Source: Streptomyces viridochromogenes | GTDB taxonomy: Bacteria; Actinomycetota; Actinomycetes; Streptomycetales; Streptomycetaceae | Assembly: GCF_001270495.1 (NCBI RefSeq) | Contig: NZ_LGUR01000196.1 | Coordinates: forward strand, 222,137 to 286,136 | Length of the DNA: 64,000 nucleotides | Direction of reading: 5' to 3' | In this document: piece after piece, positions 16,715-25,964 of the stretch | Layout: every line of letters begins with the position of its first letter | How positions within the stretch are numbered: position 1 is the stretch's first letter | Program-made: the position numbers and the translations under genes | Notes under the pieces: model-generated | The model's input: only the letters and a program-made list of their open reading frames with translations | Database searches by the model: none | Told to the model about the DNA's origin: nothing

Positions 16715-17899
16715 TCACGACGCGGTGCGCCAGAGGTCGGTGCCCCAGTCCAGCTGTCGTATGAGTGCGTCGTCGCCCGGCCGTTCCGCGCTCGCGCCTC
16801 GGGGAGCCGGGCCGGGGCCGGGGCCAGGGCCCGAGGGAGTGTGGGTGCCTCGGGAGATGTTGCCGCTGACGGTGATGTTGTGTTCCACGCGAGGGCGGCG
16901 AAGCCGCTCGTAGAGGGTGAGCGCGGCCTCCGTGTCCGGCGCGTCCCGCAGGGACTTGGCGAGGACGACGGCATCCTCCAGTGCCATCGAGGCGCCCTGC
17001 CCGGTGGCCGGGGACGCCGCGTGGGCCGCGTCGCCGATGATCAGGGTCCGGCCGGAGCGCCAGGGCGTCCCGGTGGGCAGTTCGGTGGCGTTGGTGACCA
17101 TGAGGCGGTCGGGGGTGGCCGCGACGAGGTCCGCGGCCGGGGTGGAGTCCTTGCGCAGCAACGGCAGCAGCAGGTCACGCCAGCGGGCGGGGGTGCCCTC
17201 GGCGATGGCGTCGGCGGCCAAGGGTGCGTCGGTGACGCGCGCGAACCAGTACGTCTCCCCCTCCGGTGACACCGCGTACCCGAAGGCGACGGAGCTGCCG
17301 CGCACCATGGTGATGGTCTCGGGGCGGCCGGCTGCGGGCGCGTCGCCGGTATAGCCGTAGAAGACGTACTGCCCGGCATAACCCGGCCGTGCGTCGGGGG
17401 AGATGAGCCGGCGGACCGTGGAGTTCAGGCCGTCGGCGCCGATGAGCAGGTCACCGGTCGCCGTGGTGCCGTCGGCGAAGTGGGCGGTGACGGCGTCCGG
17501 GCCGTCCTCGACCGACGCGAGGCGCGCGCCGTGGCAGATGCCGATGGCCCGGCGCGCGACCTCGGCCTGGAGGGCGGTGTTGAGCTCGCCGCGCCGCAGG
17601 CATTGGTACCGCAGGTGCGGGGTACCCGCCTCGCCGAGCGGCACCTGGGCCAGCTCGGCCCCCGTGTCGTCCAGGACTCGCATCGAGGTCAGCGGGAAGC
17701 CGATCGACGTGACCGCCTCCGAGGCGTCCATCTGTGTCAGGGCGCGCATGCCGTTGCTCGCGAGCGTCAGGAACGCTCCGATGTCCTCGGCGGAGTCGGG
17801 GTGCGCCTCGTACACGGTGACGTCGAAACCGGCTTTGTGCAGCGCGAGAGCCGCTCCGGTCCCGGCGATCCCACCGCCCATGACGATCAACCGCGTCAC
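16715..17899 (-). CDS. FAD-dependent monooxygenase (PHBH fold)
   Basis: A 394-aa flavoprotein with GGGIAGTGAALALHKAGFDV at the N-terminus (ADP-binding Rossmann motif), GADGLNSTVR in the middle (the DG motif for FAD and NAD(P)H) and GDAAHAASPATGQGASMALE (FAD ribose) in the last third. This is class A flavoprotein monooxygenase architecture, hydroxylating an aromatic or polyketide-like substrate. The C-terminal about 50 residues carry a Pro/Gly-rich stretch that is probably disordered. It reads in the same direction as iorAB, 163 bp upstream; whether they are co-transcribed is unclear. Confidence 0.9.
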   Translation of the reverse strand: MTRLIVMGGGIAGTGAALALHKAGFDVTVYEAHPDSAEDIGAFLTLASNGMRALTQMDASEAVTSIGFPLTSMRVLDDTGAELAQVPLGEAGTPHLRYQCLRRGELNTALQAEVARRAIGICHGARLASVEDGPDAVTAHFADGTTATGDLLIGADGLNSTVRRLISPDARPGYAGQYVFYGYTGDAPAAGRPETITMVRGSSVAFGYAVSPEGETYWFARVTDAPLAADAIAEGTPARWRDLLLPLLRKDSTPAADLVAATPDRLMVTNATELPTGTPWRSGRTLIIGDAAHAASPATGQGASMALEDAVVLAKSLRDAPDTEAALTLYERLRRPRVEHNITVSGNISRGTHTPSGPGPGPGPAPRGASAERPGDDALIRQLDWGTDLWRTAS

Positions 17900-18094
17900 G
17901 TCGCCCCCCTGGTACGCGTGCGGCCCCCGTCAGCAGCAGCCGTCCTTCGTGGAACGCCCCGCGCCCGGTGCGGGTTCCCGAGCGGGCCGCCGATCGTTGT
18001 ACAGCCCGGACCGAAGAACTCCGGAACGGTGCAACCATTCCGCCGACCCGAATGTCTTGCCTAATATCAGACACACACCCTTCTAGGGGATGAA

Positions 18095-18691
18095 ATGGGA
18101 CGAAACAAAACCGCATGGGCGACGACCACCGCGCTCATGGTCGCCACGTTGGGCGTGGCGGCGGTCCCGGCCGATGCCACCACGACCACCACCACGTCGA
18201 CCACCGCGCAGACCACGGCCTGCCCGACCGGCTGGGGCAGCGTGGCCAAGACCCGCTCCGCCGCCACGACGGAGTCGCTGACCGATGTCAGGACCGGCAG
18301 GCACGCCTGCTTCGACCGCATGGTCGTCGACGTTCCCGGCGCGGGCACCAGCGGCCTCGGCTATACCGTCAGGTACGTCAGCCGCCTCTACCAGGACGGT
18401 TCGGGCCACCACGTCCCCGTCGGCGGCGGAGCCGTCCTCGAGGTACGGGTGGCCGCCCCCGCCTACGACCCCGACACGGGGCAGCCCACGTATCCCGTGC
18501 GGGCCGGTGAGCGCCTGAAGGGCGTGAACCTCACGGGATACCGCACGTTCCGGGACGCACGGTTCGTCGGCAGCTTCGAAGGGGACACGCAGATCGGGCT
18601 CGGCGTCCGGGCACGGCTGCCGTTCCGGGTGTGGGTGGCGACCGACCGGGTCGTGATCGACGTGGCGCACAACTGGACCGGGGCGCGCTGA
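18095..18691 (+). CDS. Secreted AMIN-like domain protein
   Basis: A 198-aa exported protein: signal peptide to about residue 28 (cleavage near ADA), then a Thr-rich linker and one beta-rich domain with LTDVRTGRHACFDRMVVDVP and YTVRYVSRLYQDGSG, ending in RVVIDVAHNW. I recognise this layout from Streptomyces secreted AMIN-like proteins, possibly cell-wall-binding. Two cysteines may pair. ATG 18095 follows AGGGGATGAA; TAATAT at 18062-18067 could be a -10 box. Function is otherwise unknown. Confidence 0.75.
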   Translation: MGRNKTAWATTTALMVATLGVAAVPADATTTTTTSTTAQTTACPTGWGSVAKTRSAATTESLTDVRTGRHACFDRMVVDVPGAGTSGLGYTVRYVSRLYQDGSGHHVPVGGGAVLEVRVAAPAYDPDTGQPTYPVRAGERLKGVNLTGYRTFRDARFVGSFEGDTQIGLGVRARLPFRVWVATDRVVIDVAHNWTGAR

Positions 18692-18723
18692 GGCCGGGGC
18701 CCACAGGGCAGCGGGAGATCAGC

Positions 18724-18772
18724 GCTTCGGGGAGATCAGGCCGGCGGGAAGATCACGGCTTCGGGGAGATCA
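18724..18772. repeat. 15-bp direct repeat at the 3-prime end of the AcoR-like regulator
   Basis: GCTTCGGGGAGATCA occurs at 18724-18738 and 18758-18772 (34-bp period), with a degenerate third copy between and a partial one before. The second copy encodes the regulator's last codons (reverse strand, ISPKP), so the first is a duplicate of the coding tail placed beyond its stop. Confidence 0.7.
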
Positions 18773-20564
18773 GCGCGTCCCGCCCCTGATACTCCCGCAG
18801 CTTTCGGTAGAGGGTGGCCCGGGCGATCCCCAACGCCGCCGCGGCGCGCGCCTTGTTGCCGCCGTGGCGGCGCAGCGCCTCCAGGATGGCCGCCCGCTCG
18901 GCGAGCTCCATCGGGCTGAGGTTCCGTCCCGCGGGTCCCTCACGGACGGGGTCCGGCAGTTCGCTCCGGCGCACCGGCCCGCAGACCCGTCGCTGACTCG
19001 CCACCGCCCGTACGAGGTGCGCGAGTTCGGTGACGTTCCCGGGCCAGGGATGCCGCTCCAGCGCCCGCAGGGCGTCCAGCGTCCAGGTCAGCGGCGGGCT
19101 GCCGGGGACCGGCCTGGGCGCGAGGGCGGGGAGCAACTCCCTGATGTCCTCGGGGCGTTCCCGTAGCGCGGGCAGGGTCACCGAGCGGGCGGCGAGGGTG
19201 TCGAGGAGGCGCTGCAGGCAGGGGCCCGGCGGGGTTGCGGGGGTATAGGTGACGACCAGGCGCACTCCCGGGCGCTCGGCCAGGAGGGAGTTGAGGGCGG
19301 CGACGTCCGGCTGGGCCAGTCGTTCGGCGTGGCGCAGCACCAAGGGGCGGTCACCGGCCCCTTCCCAGCCTTGGGCCGGGGGGACCCCCATCTCGCCGCG
19401 CTCGTCGTCCCGGAGGCCGAGTTCGGGTGATTCGGCGGCGTCCACGACCAACGGGGCCGTGCCGTCGAGCAGTTCGAGGGCGAGCGCGGTCTTGCCCGTT
19501 CCCCGCTCGCCCACGATGAGCAGGGGCCCCGTGTTCCGGGCCAGCGCCGCCGCCCGCGCGACCGCGTGCCGCCACGGCACCGAGCCGCCCACCAGCGCGC
19601 CCGCCGCACGCGGCAGCGCCGGCACCGACGCCGAAACCGGCTCCACGGGCCGCGGTTCGAGCACGGCGACCAGACCCACGGCGCGCCCCTCATGCCGTAC
19701 CGGACTGATCTCGACGGTGCACCCGGCGTCCTCGGGAAGCGAGATGTCGTACGCCTCACCGCTCCCGCTCCCGCTCCCGCTCGCGCACCCGCTCCCCCAC
19801 GCCCGTGCGCCCCCCTCCAGCGCCTCCAGCACCTGCGGCGAGGCGAGGCGTGTCGCCGCCTCGCTGACCAGGCGGTTTCGGCCGTCCAGTGCGACGACGG
19901 CCCGCTCGCGGCCCCGCGCGGCCCGCTCATAGGCGTCGAGCAGGGCCCGTTCCGCGGTACGCGCGCGTGCCCGCAGTTCCGCTTCCACCGCCGTGGCGGC
20001 CGCCTCGGCGAGGGCGGCGCCGGGGTGTGGGCGGCAGCCGGGGCACAGGCCGGAGGCGATCGTCACCGTGCCGAGGACCTCTTCCGTTTCCGGGGCGAGC
20101 AGCGGCACGCTGACCGCGGAGACGTCCTGCCATACGTCGAGGAAGTGCTCGGGGCCGTGCACCTCCGCCCGGCGCCGGGTGCGCAGGGCGAGCGCTGCGC
20201 TGTTGTGACCGACCTCCCGCTCGGACAGGTCACGGCACGTGTCGTCGCCGGGCGCGCTGCCGGCCGACCACAGCACCCGCAGCCGCTCGTCGGTGAGCAC
20301 GAGGGCCGACCGTCGTCCGGCGTCGACGGCCGGGGCGATACGGGTGAGGGCCGGACGCGCAGCCTCCAGCAGGGGCGAGTCGACCGGGTGGGCCGACTCC
20401 CTCACCGAGCCGTCGAGATCGGGCCGTACGCCGAAGAACCGGGCGCGTCGCCAGGCCGCGACGACGTCCTCCGGAACGCCGTCCGGGAGCGGGCGCCCCG
20501 TCAGAAACCGTTCGCGAGCATGGCGGAGCGGGGCGAGGGCGGGAGGATGCTCGGTCGTGGTCAT
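18753..20564 (-). CDS. AcoR-like GAF / AAA / Fis transcriptional activator without a sigma-54 loop
   Basis: A 603-aa activator. The N-terminal 300 residues resemble the GAF sensory part of AcoR-type regulators (ILWSAGS-like region and SALALRTRRRAEVHGPEHFL). An AAA domain follows with Walker A GERGTGKTALAL, and the last 40 residues form a Fis helix-turn-helix (GNKARAAAALGIARATLYRK). The GAFTGA loop that contacts sigma-54 is absent and the ATPase core is shortened, as expected in actinobacteria, which lack sigma-54; it must act by another route. ATG 20564 is preferred over the open frame to 20654. It is divergent from the hydroxyquinol operon and is its likely activator. Confidence 0.9.
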   Translation of the reverse strand: MTTTEHPPALAPLRHARERFLTGRPLPDGVPEDVVAAWRRARFFGVRPDLDGSVRESAHPVDSPLLEAARPALTRIAPAVDAGRRSALVLTDERLRVLWSAGSAPGDDTCRDLSEREVGHNSAALALRTRRRAEVHGPEHFLDVWQDVSAVSVPLLAPETEEVLGTVTIASGLCPGCRPHPGAALAEAAATAVEAELRARARTAERALLDAYERAARGRERAVVALDGRNRLVSEAATRLASPQVLEALEGGARAWGSGCASGSGSGSGEAYDISLPEDAGCTVEISPVRHEGRAVGLVAVLEPRPVEPVSASVPALPRAAGALVGGSVPWRHAVARAAALARNTGPLLIVGERGTGKTALALELLDGTAPLVVDAAESPELGLRDDERGEMGVPPAQGWEGAGDRPLVLRHAERLAQPDVAALNSLLAERPGVRLVVTYTPATPPGPCLQRLLDTLAARSVTLPALRERPEDIRELLPALAPRPVPGSPPLTWTLDALRALERHPWPGNVTELAHLVRAVASQRRVCGPVRRSELPDPVREGPAGRNLSPMELAERAAILEALRRHGGNKARAAAALGIARATLYRKLREYQGRDALISPKP

Positions 20565-20612
20565 GGCGCTGTTCACCGTAGCGGGGGCGGCACGCCGGGA
20601 GCGACGGCGGAC

Positions 20613-20629
20613 TGTCTCGTATTGAGACA
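20613..20629. promoter_or_regulatory. Candidate activator site between the AcoR-like gene and the catabolic operon
   Basis: TGTCTC (20613-20618) and GAGACA (20624-20629) form a perfect inverted repeat with a 5-nt spacer in the 212-bp divergent region. The size and spacing resemble Fis-type binding sites of this regulator class. It lies 48 bp upstream of the regulator start and about 150 bp upstream of the monooxygenase. Confidence 0.55.
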
Positions 20630-20776
20630 CCCACGACCGGCCGCAGCGCTCCATGATCTTGAAAGGGCCGGAGTCCGCACCCGTCTCCCTGTCATGTCTC
20701 CTGCCTCGTCCGCCGCCTCTCCTGCTCTCCTGCTCTGCTGTCCCATCTTCTGTCTCATCTCCTGGAGCGTTCCGTC

Positions 20777-22522
20777 GTGCACACCGTTGTCGAGACCGAC
20801 GTACTGATCGTGGGCAGCGGCCCGGCGGGCGCGTCGGCCGCGCTCGCCCTGAGCACCTACGGCGTGCGCAACATGGTCGTCACCCGGTACGCGAGCCTCG
20901 CCGACACGCCCCGCGCGCACATCACCAACCAGCGGACCATGGAGGTGCTGCGCGATCTCGGCGTCGAGGACGAAGTGATCGCCAAGGCCACGCCGCAGCA
21001 CCTGATGGGCAACACGACCTTCTGCACCAGCCTGGCCGGCGAGGAGCTCGGCCGGGTGCGGTCCTGGGGCAACGACCCGCTGGTGCAGGCCGCGCACGAA
21101 CTGGCCAGCCCGACCCGCATGTGCGACATGCCGCAGCACCTGATGGAACCGGTGCTGGTGAACGCGGCGATCGCCCGCGGTACCGACCTCCGCTTCAGCA
21201 CGGTCTACAAGTCCTTCGTCCAGGACGAGGCCGGTGTCACGGTCACCGTCGAGGACCGGCTGCGCGGCGACGAGTACACGATCCGGGCCAAATACCTGAT
21301 CGGCGCCGACGGCGGCCGCTCCCAGGTCGCCGAGGACGCGGGGCTGCCGATGGGCGGTCAGATGGGCGTCGCGGGCAGCGTCAACATCGTCTTCGACGCG
21401 GATCTGAGCAAGTACACCGCGCACCGCCCCTCCACCCTCTACTGGGTGCTGGCGCCCGGCGCCACGGTCGGCGGCATCGGCGCGGGCCTGGTGCGCTGCG
21501 TGCGCCCCTGGAACGAGTGGCTGATCGTCTGGGGCTACGACGTGAGCGCCGGCGCCCCCGACCTCACCGAGGAGTACGCGCTCTCCGTCGTACGGCAGCT
21601 GGTCGGCGACGACGAGATACCGGTGACCGTCAAGTCGTCCTCGGCGTGGACCGTCAACGAGATGTACGCGGAGACGTACGCCAACGGCCGGGTGTTCTGC
21701 GCCGGTGACGCCGTGCACCGCCACCCGCCGTCCAACGGGCTCGGCTCCAACACCTCCGTCCAGGACTCCTACAACCTGGCCTGGAAGCTGAAGCTCGTCC
21801 TCGACGGCGTCGCCTCGCCCGGCCTTCTGGACACCTACAGCGTGGAGCGCGCGCCGGTCGGCAAGCAGATCGTGACCCGCGCCAACCAGTCCATCGCCGA
21901 GACCGCCCCGATCTTCGAGGCGCTCGACGGGCTCTCGCCGCAGACACCCGAGCAGCTGTGGGCCAACATCGCCGCCCGCAAGGACGCCACCGAGGCGGCC
22001 TCCAAGCAGCGGGCGGCGTTGCGCGAGGCGATCGCCTTCAAGGTGTACGAGTTCAACGCGCACGGCGTCGACCTCAACCAGCGCTACACCTCCGCCGCGG
22101 TCGTCCCCGACGGCACGCCCGACCCCGGCACCGCCCGCGACCCCGAGCTGCACCACCAGCCCACCTCCCGCCCCGGTGCCAAGCTCCCGCACGCCTGGAT
22201 CACCTCCGGGACCCGGACCCTGTCCACCCTCGACACCGTCGGCAAGGGCCGCTTCACCCTGCTCACCGGCATCGGCGGCGAGGCGTGGGGGCGGGCCGCC
22301 GCGGCCCAGCCCCTCGACGTCGCCACGGTGGTCGTCGGACCGGGCCAGGAGTACGAGGACCCGTACGGCGACTGGGCCGGCCTGAGCGGGATCTCCGACG
22401 CGGGCGCCCTCCTCGTACGCCCCGACGGGTACGTGGCGTTCCGGCACGCCGACGCGGCCGGGGACGAGGACGCCGAACGGTTGCTCACGCGGGCGCTGCG
22501 GCGGATTCTCGGGCACGGTTGA
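20777..22522 (+). CDS. FAD-dependent aromatic monooxygenase (TfdB / resorcinol or chlorophenol hydroxylase type)
   Basis: A 581-aa class A flavoprotein starting at GTG 20777 after CTGGAG. Motifs are GSGPAGAS at 13-20, GADGGRS at 176-182 and GDAVHRHPPSNGLGSN from 309, plus the C-terminal thioredoxin-like domain of phenol-hydroxylase relatives. The next two genes encode hydroxyquinol 1,2-dioxygenase and maleylacetate reductase, so the expected job is to hydroxylate resorcinol or a related phenol to hydroxyquinol, with NAD(P)H and O2. It resembles 2,4-dichlorophenol 6-monooxygenase in length and motif order; context decides for the hydroxyquinol route. Confidence 0.9.
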   Translation: MHTVVETDVLIVGSGPAGASAALALSTYGVRNMVVTRYASLADTPRAHITNQRTMEVLRDLGVEDEVIAKATPQHLMGNTTFCTSLAGEELGRVRSWGNDPLVQAAHELASPTRMCDMPQHLMEPVLVNAAIARGTDLRFSTVYKSFVQDEAGVTVTVEDRLRGDEYTIRAKYLIGADGGRSQVAEDAGLPMGGQMGVAGSVNIVFDADLSKYTAHRPSTLYWVLAPGATVGGIGAGLVRCVRPWNEWLIVWGYDVSAGAPDLTEEYALSVVRQLVGDDEIPVTVKSSSAWTVNEMYAETYANGRVFCAGDAVHRHPPSNGLGSNTSVQDSYNLAWKLKLVLDGVASPGLLDTYSVERAPVGKQIVTRANQSIAETAPIFEALDGLSPQTPEQLWANIAARKDATEAASKQRAALREAIAFKVYEFNAHGVDLNQRYTSAAVVPDGTPDPGTARDPELHHQPTSRPGAKLPHAWITSGTRTLSTLDTVGKGRFTLLTGIGGEAWGRAAAAQPLDVATVVVGPGQEYEDPYGDWAGLSGISDAGALLVRPDGYVAFRHADAAGDEDAERLLTRALRRILGHG

Positions 22523-22547
22523 CATGAGGGCCCAGGAAGGAGCCGGC

Positions 22548-23408
22548 ATGGGTGGCGACGACACGACGGTCACGGACGAGGTGGTCGCCAGTCTGCGGGG
22601 CACGGACGATCCTCGGCTGCGGGAGCTGCTGACGGGGCTGGTCCGGCATCTGCACGCCTTCGCGCGCGAGACGCGGCTGACACAGGAGGAGTGGGAGCGG
22701 GCGATCGGCTTCCTGACGGCGACCGGGCAGGCCTGCACGGACACCCGGCAGGAGTTCATCCTGCTCTCGGACGTGCTCGGGCTGTCGATGCTCGTGGAGA
22801 CCATCAACGAACGGCAGGGCCCCGGCGCCACCGAGTCGACGGTCCTCGGCCCCTTCCACATGACCGAGTCGCCGGTGCGCGGGCTCGGCGCGGACATCGA
22901 CCTGGTGGGCGGCGGCGAGCCGTGTGTGGTGAGCGGACGGGTGCTGTCCCGGGACGGCGGTCCGCTGCCCGGTGCGGTCGTCGACGTGTGGCAGGCCGAC
23001 GGGAACGGCTTCTACGACGTGCAGCAGCCTGACGTACAGCCGCCGGGCAACGGGCGCGGCCTGTTCACCGCGGACGACGAGGGACGGTTCTGGTTCCGTA
23101 CGTGTGTGCCGAGCCCGTATCCGATCCCGACGGACGGGCCGGTCGGCGGGCTGCTGCGGGCCACGGGCCGGCATCCCTACCGGCCCGCGCACATCCACTT
23201 CATCGCCTCGGCCGCGGGGCACACCCCGGTGACCACGCACATCTTCGTCGAGGGCAGTGAGTACCTGGACTCGGACGCGGTGTTCGCGGTCAAGCCCGGC
23301 CTCGTGACCGACTTCGCCGCGGTCGACGACCCGTCGGCGGCGCGGGAGTTCGGCGTGCCGAACCCCTTCCGGCAGGCCCGCTTCGACCTCGTGCTGGAGC
23401 GGTCGTGA
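22548..23408 (+). CDS. Hydroxyquinol 1,2-dioxygenase (intradiol ring cleavage)
   Basis: A 286-aa intradiol dioxygenase. The non-haem Fe(III) ligands are visible: Tyr156 (GNGFYDVQ), Tyr191 (VPSPYPIPTDGPVG), and His215 and His217 (RPAHIHFIAS). The N-terminal helical dimerisation domain and the GPFHMTESP segment are typical of the catechol/hydroxyquinol group. It cleaves hydroxyquinol to maleylacetate. ATG 22548 sits behind AGGAAGGAG, so it is preferred to 22524. It lies 25 nt after the monooxygenase and overlaps the next gene by GTGA. Confidence 0.94.
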   Translation: MGGDDTTVTDEVVASLRGTDDPRLRELLTGLVRHLHAFARETRLTQEEWERAIGFLTATGQACTDTRQEFILLSDVLGLSMLVETINERQGPGATESTVLGPFHMTESPVRGLGADIDLVGGGEPCVVSGRVLSRDGGPLPGAVVDVWQADGNGFYDVQQPDVQPPGNGRGLFTADDEGRFWFRTCVPSPYPIPTDGPVGGLLRATGRHPYRPAHIHFIASAAGHTPVTTHIFVEGSEYLDSDAVFAVKPGLVTDFAAVDDPSAAREFGVPNPFRQARFDLVLERS

Positions 23409-24490
23409 AGGACGCCCTCGACTTCTCCTACGAGGCCCCGCCCGTGCGGGTCGTCTTCCGGCCCGGTGCCGCGGTGTCGGCGACGCCGGGTGAGGTCGAA
23501 CGGCTCGGGCTGCGGCGGGTGCTGGTGGTGTGCGGGGAGCGGGGCGCGGACACCGCGCGGGCGGTCGCCGAGGCGCTCGGCCCGGCCTGCGCCGGGGTGC
23601 ACGACCGGGCCCGGATGCATGTCCCCGTCGAGGTCGCCGACGTGGCCGTCCAGGCGGGTCGCGCGGCCGCCGCCGACGGATGCGTGGCGGTCGGCGGCGG
23701 CTCGTCGATCGGGCTGGGCAAGGCGATCGCCCTGCGCACCGGTCTGCCGCTGATCGCCGTGCCCTCCACCTACTCCGGCTCGGAGATGACGCCGGTCTGG
23801 GGCCTGACCGAACACGGGGTCAAGCGCACCGGCCGCGACCCGAAGGTGCTGCCCCGCAGCGTGGTCTACGACCCCGAGCTCACCCGGTCCCTGCCCGTAC
23901 CGCTCTCCGTGACCAGCGGCGTCAACGCCGTCGCGCACGCCGTCGAGGCCCTCTACGCCCCCGACACCTCGCCGCTGGTGGCACTGATGGCCGAGGAGGG
24001 CATTCGGGCGATGGCGCGGGCGCTTCCGGAAGTGGCCGCGGAGCCGACCTCCCCGGAGGCCCGCGGCCGCGCGCTGTACGGGGCCTGGCTGTGCGGGTCC
24101 TGTCTGGGTGCCACGACCATGGGCCTGCACCACAAGCTGTGCCATGTCCTGGGCGGCAGCTTCGGACTGCCGCACGCCGAGACGCACACGGTGGTGCTGC
24201 CGTACGCCCTGGCCTACAACGCTCCCGCCGCCCCGGAGGCGACGGACGCCGTGGCCCGCGCCCTCGACGCGGCCGATGCGCCGACCGCCCTGTGGGAACT
24301 CGCCGGACGCCTCGGCGCGCCCCGCTCCCTCGCCGAACTGGGCCTGACCGAAGCCGACTTGGCGACAGCCGCCGCACAGACCGCGGGCCAGGCGGCCTAC
24401 GCCAACCCCCGCCCGGTGACCGCCGACGGCGTGCTCGCCGTGCTGCGGGCGGCCTACGCGGGCGTACCGCCGACTTCGGCCGCCCGCTGA
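23405..24490 (+). CDS. Maleylacetate reductase (iron-containing alcohol dehydrogenase family)
   Basis: A 361-aa enzyme that starts at GTG 23405, overlapping the dioxygenase stop by 4 nt, so translation is coupled. The nucleotide-binding GGGSSIGLGKAIA, the PSTYSGSEMTPVWG segment and the metal-ligand region with NAVAHAVEALY and HHKLCHVLGGSFGLPHAETH match the maleylacetate reductase branch of the iron-type alcohol dehydrogenases. It reduces maleylacetate to 3-oxoadipate using NAD(P)H, linking ring cleavage to the 3-oxoadipate pathway. No transporter or later-pathway genes follow, so those steps must be elsewhere. Confidence 0.94.
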   Translation: MKDALDFSYEAPPVRVVFRPGAAVSATPGEVERLGLRRVLVVCGERGADTARAVAEALGPACAGVHDRARMHVPVEVADVAVQAGRAAAADGCVAVGGGSSIGLGKAIALRTGLPLIAVPSTYSGSEMTPVWGLTEHGVKRTGRDPKVLPRSVVYDPELTRSLPVPLSVTSGVNAVAHAVEALYAPDTSPLVALMAEEGIRAMARALPEVAAEPTSPEARGRALYGAWLCGSCLGATTMGLHHKLCHVLGGSFGLPHAETHTVVLPYALAYNAPAAPEATDAVARALDAADAPTALWELAGRLGAPRSLAELGLTEADLATAAAQTAGQAAYANPRPVTADGVLAVLRAAYAGVPPTSAAR

Positions 24491-24535
24491 CGTTCCCCCC
24501 ACCCCATCCCCCTGCCTCAAAGAAAGGTGATCAGC

Positions 24536-25441
24536 ATGCCCCTCGGTCTGCTCAGGAGGCGTCGCCCCCGAGGGACGCCGGGTCTCCCGTTGTCACCCGT
24601 GCCGGCCGGGGCGGGTCTCGTGGGCCGCGAGGTCGTGGATCCGGTGGGGCTGCCGATGCGCGGCGCCGACGTGACGGTGACCGCGCTGGACTCGCACCAG
24701 GTCGTGGCGTCCGGTACGACGGACCCGTACGGCCTCTTCTTCGCCGCGCTGCCGCCGGGCCGCTACAGCCTCATGATCACGGCCGAGGGCCTGACACCGC
24801 ACCGGGAGCCGCTGGAGGTCGTCGCCGGTCCGCCACAGCATGCCGTGCGGGTCCAGCTGACGTCCGCCCGGCAGCTGGAACTGCCGACGCCCGGCACCTG
24901 GTTGTTCGACCCCCCGCATACGGCGATCCGGTTCATCGCCAAGCACGTCGGCATGGCCCATGTCCACGGCCGCTTCGAGCGGTTCACCGGCGGTATCCAG
25001 GTGGCACACGACATGGCCGAGTCGCGGGTGTCGGTGCGCATCGACGCGGCCAGCATCACCACGGGCAACAACACCAGGGACAACCATCTGCGTTCGGCCG
25101 ACTTCCTGAACGTCGAGCGCTATCCGTACATCGACTTCGCCAGCACCCGTTTCGCCTACCGGGGCGGCGCCAAGTGGACGCTGCACGGCTCGCTCACCAT
25201 GCACGGTGTCAGCCGTTCGGTGGAACTGGACACCACCTACCTGGGTTCGGTCAACGGCGGCTACGGCGAGGAGCTGCGGTGCGCGGCGCTGGCCAAGGCG
25301 GAGCTGCACCGGGAGGACTTCACCCTGAACTGGCGGAGCATGCTGGCGCGCGGTATCGCGGTGGTCGGGCCGACGGTCCAGCTGGAGCTGGACGTACAGG
25401 CGATGTACCGCACGCACGACACCCCGACCCCGCCCGACTAG
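24536..25441 (+). CDS. YceI-like protein with an N-terminal carboxypeptidase-regulatory-like domain
   Basis: A 301-aa protein with two domains: a beta-sandwich (GREVVDPVGLPMRGADVTVT, then PPGRYSLMITAEG, residues about 28-105) of the carboxypeptidase-regulatory type, and a C-terminal YceI lipocalin-like barrel (WLFDPPHTAIRFIAKHVGMA, then HGVSRSVELDTTY). YceI proteins bind isoprenoid quinones or related lipids. There is no clear signal peptide. ATG 24536 follows AAAGGTGA. It is 45 bp downstream of the hydroxyquinol operon in the same direction; co-transcription is possible but a functional link is not evident. Confidence 0.9.
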   Translation: MPLGLLRRRRPRGTPGLPLSPVPAGAGLVGREVVDPVGLPMRGADVTVTALDSHQVVASGTTDPYGLFFAALPPGRYSLMITAEGLTPHREPLEVVAGPPQHAVRVQLTSARQLELPTPGTWLFDPPHTAIRFIAKHVGMAHVHGRFERFTGGIQVAHDMAESRVSVRIDAASITTGNNTRDNHLRSADFLNVERYPYIDFASTRFAYRGGAKWTLHGSLTMHGVSRSVELDTTYLGSVNGGYGEELRCAALAKAELHREDFTLNWRSMLARGIAVVGPTVQLELDVQAMYRTHDTPTPPD

Positions 25442-25528
25442 GCCGCGTTGGCCGAGAGGTACCTCACGCCACGGTTACGAATCGCTCAACCTCTGGTTGC
25501 GAAGCGATGATCGGGTGACTATGGGGAC

Positions 25529-25912
25529 ATGACACTGGCCCAGCGCGCCTTGGAACAACTGGAAGTCTGGCCCGACCTCAGCTCGGGCCCGGCCAGTTGC
25601 GGCGCAGGGCGGGCACTGCGCTCCGTCCACAGCGAGATCGTGCACTTCCACTCCGACCGGGACGTGGACCTGCACCTGACTTCGGCGGCCATCGGGCGGT
25701 TCCACGACGATCTCCAGGAGTCGACCGCGATCCGGCTGGTCCCGGGCTCGGACTGGGTGACCGTGCATCTCGACTGCGACACCGACGTCGATCTGCTGAT
25801 GAGCCTGGTCAGCGCCGCGCTCAAGGCCCATCAGAACCGCCCCTCCCCCGCCGGGCGCACGGCAGGGGACGAGTGCAACTTCCGTCGCGTGACGGTGCTG
25901 CCCCGCGGTTAG
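25529..25912 (+). CDS. Luciferase-family small domain protein
   Basis: A 127-aa cytosolic protein with SCGAGRALRSVHSEIVHFHS and DRDVDLHLTSAAI, then LVPGSDWVTVHLDC. I recognise this layout from actinobacterial proteins annotated as luciferase family (DUF5519-like); these are not light-producing enzymes and their function is unknown. Initiation at ATG 25529 is preceded by a GGGGAC sequence. It stands alone between the YceI gene and the convergent PPK2 gene. Confidence 0.75.
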   Translation: MTLAQRALEQLEVWPDLSSGPASCGAGRALRSVHSEIVHFHSDRDVDLHLTSAAIGRFHDDLQESTAIRLVPGSDWVTVHLDCDTDVDLLMSLVSAALKAHQNRPSPAGRTAGDECNFRRVTVLPRG

Positions 25913-25964
25913 CGCAGGTGCGGGCGCGCGGTCGGCACGAGGACGGGGCGGGAACGGGCGGCGG

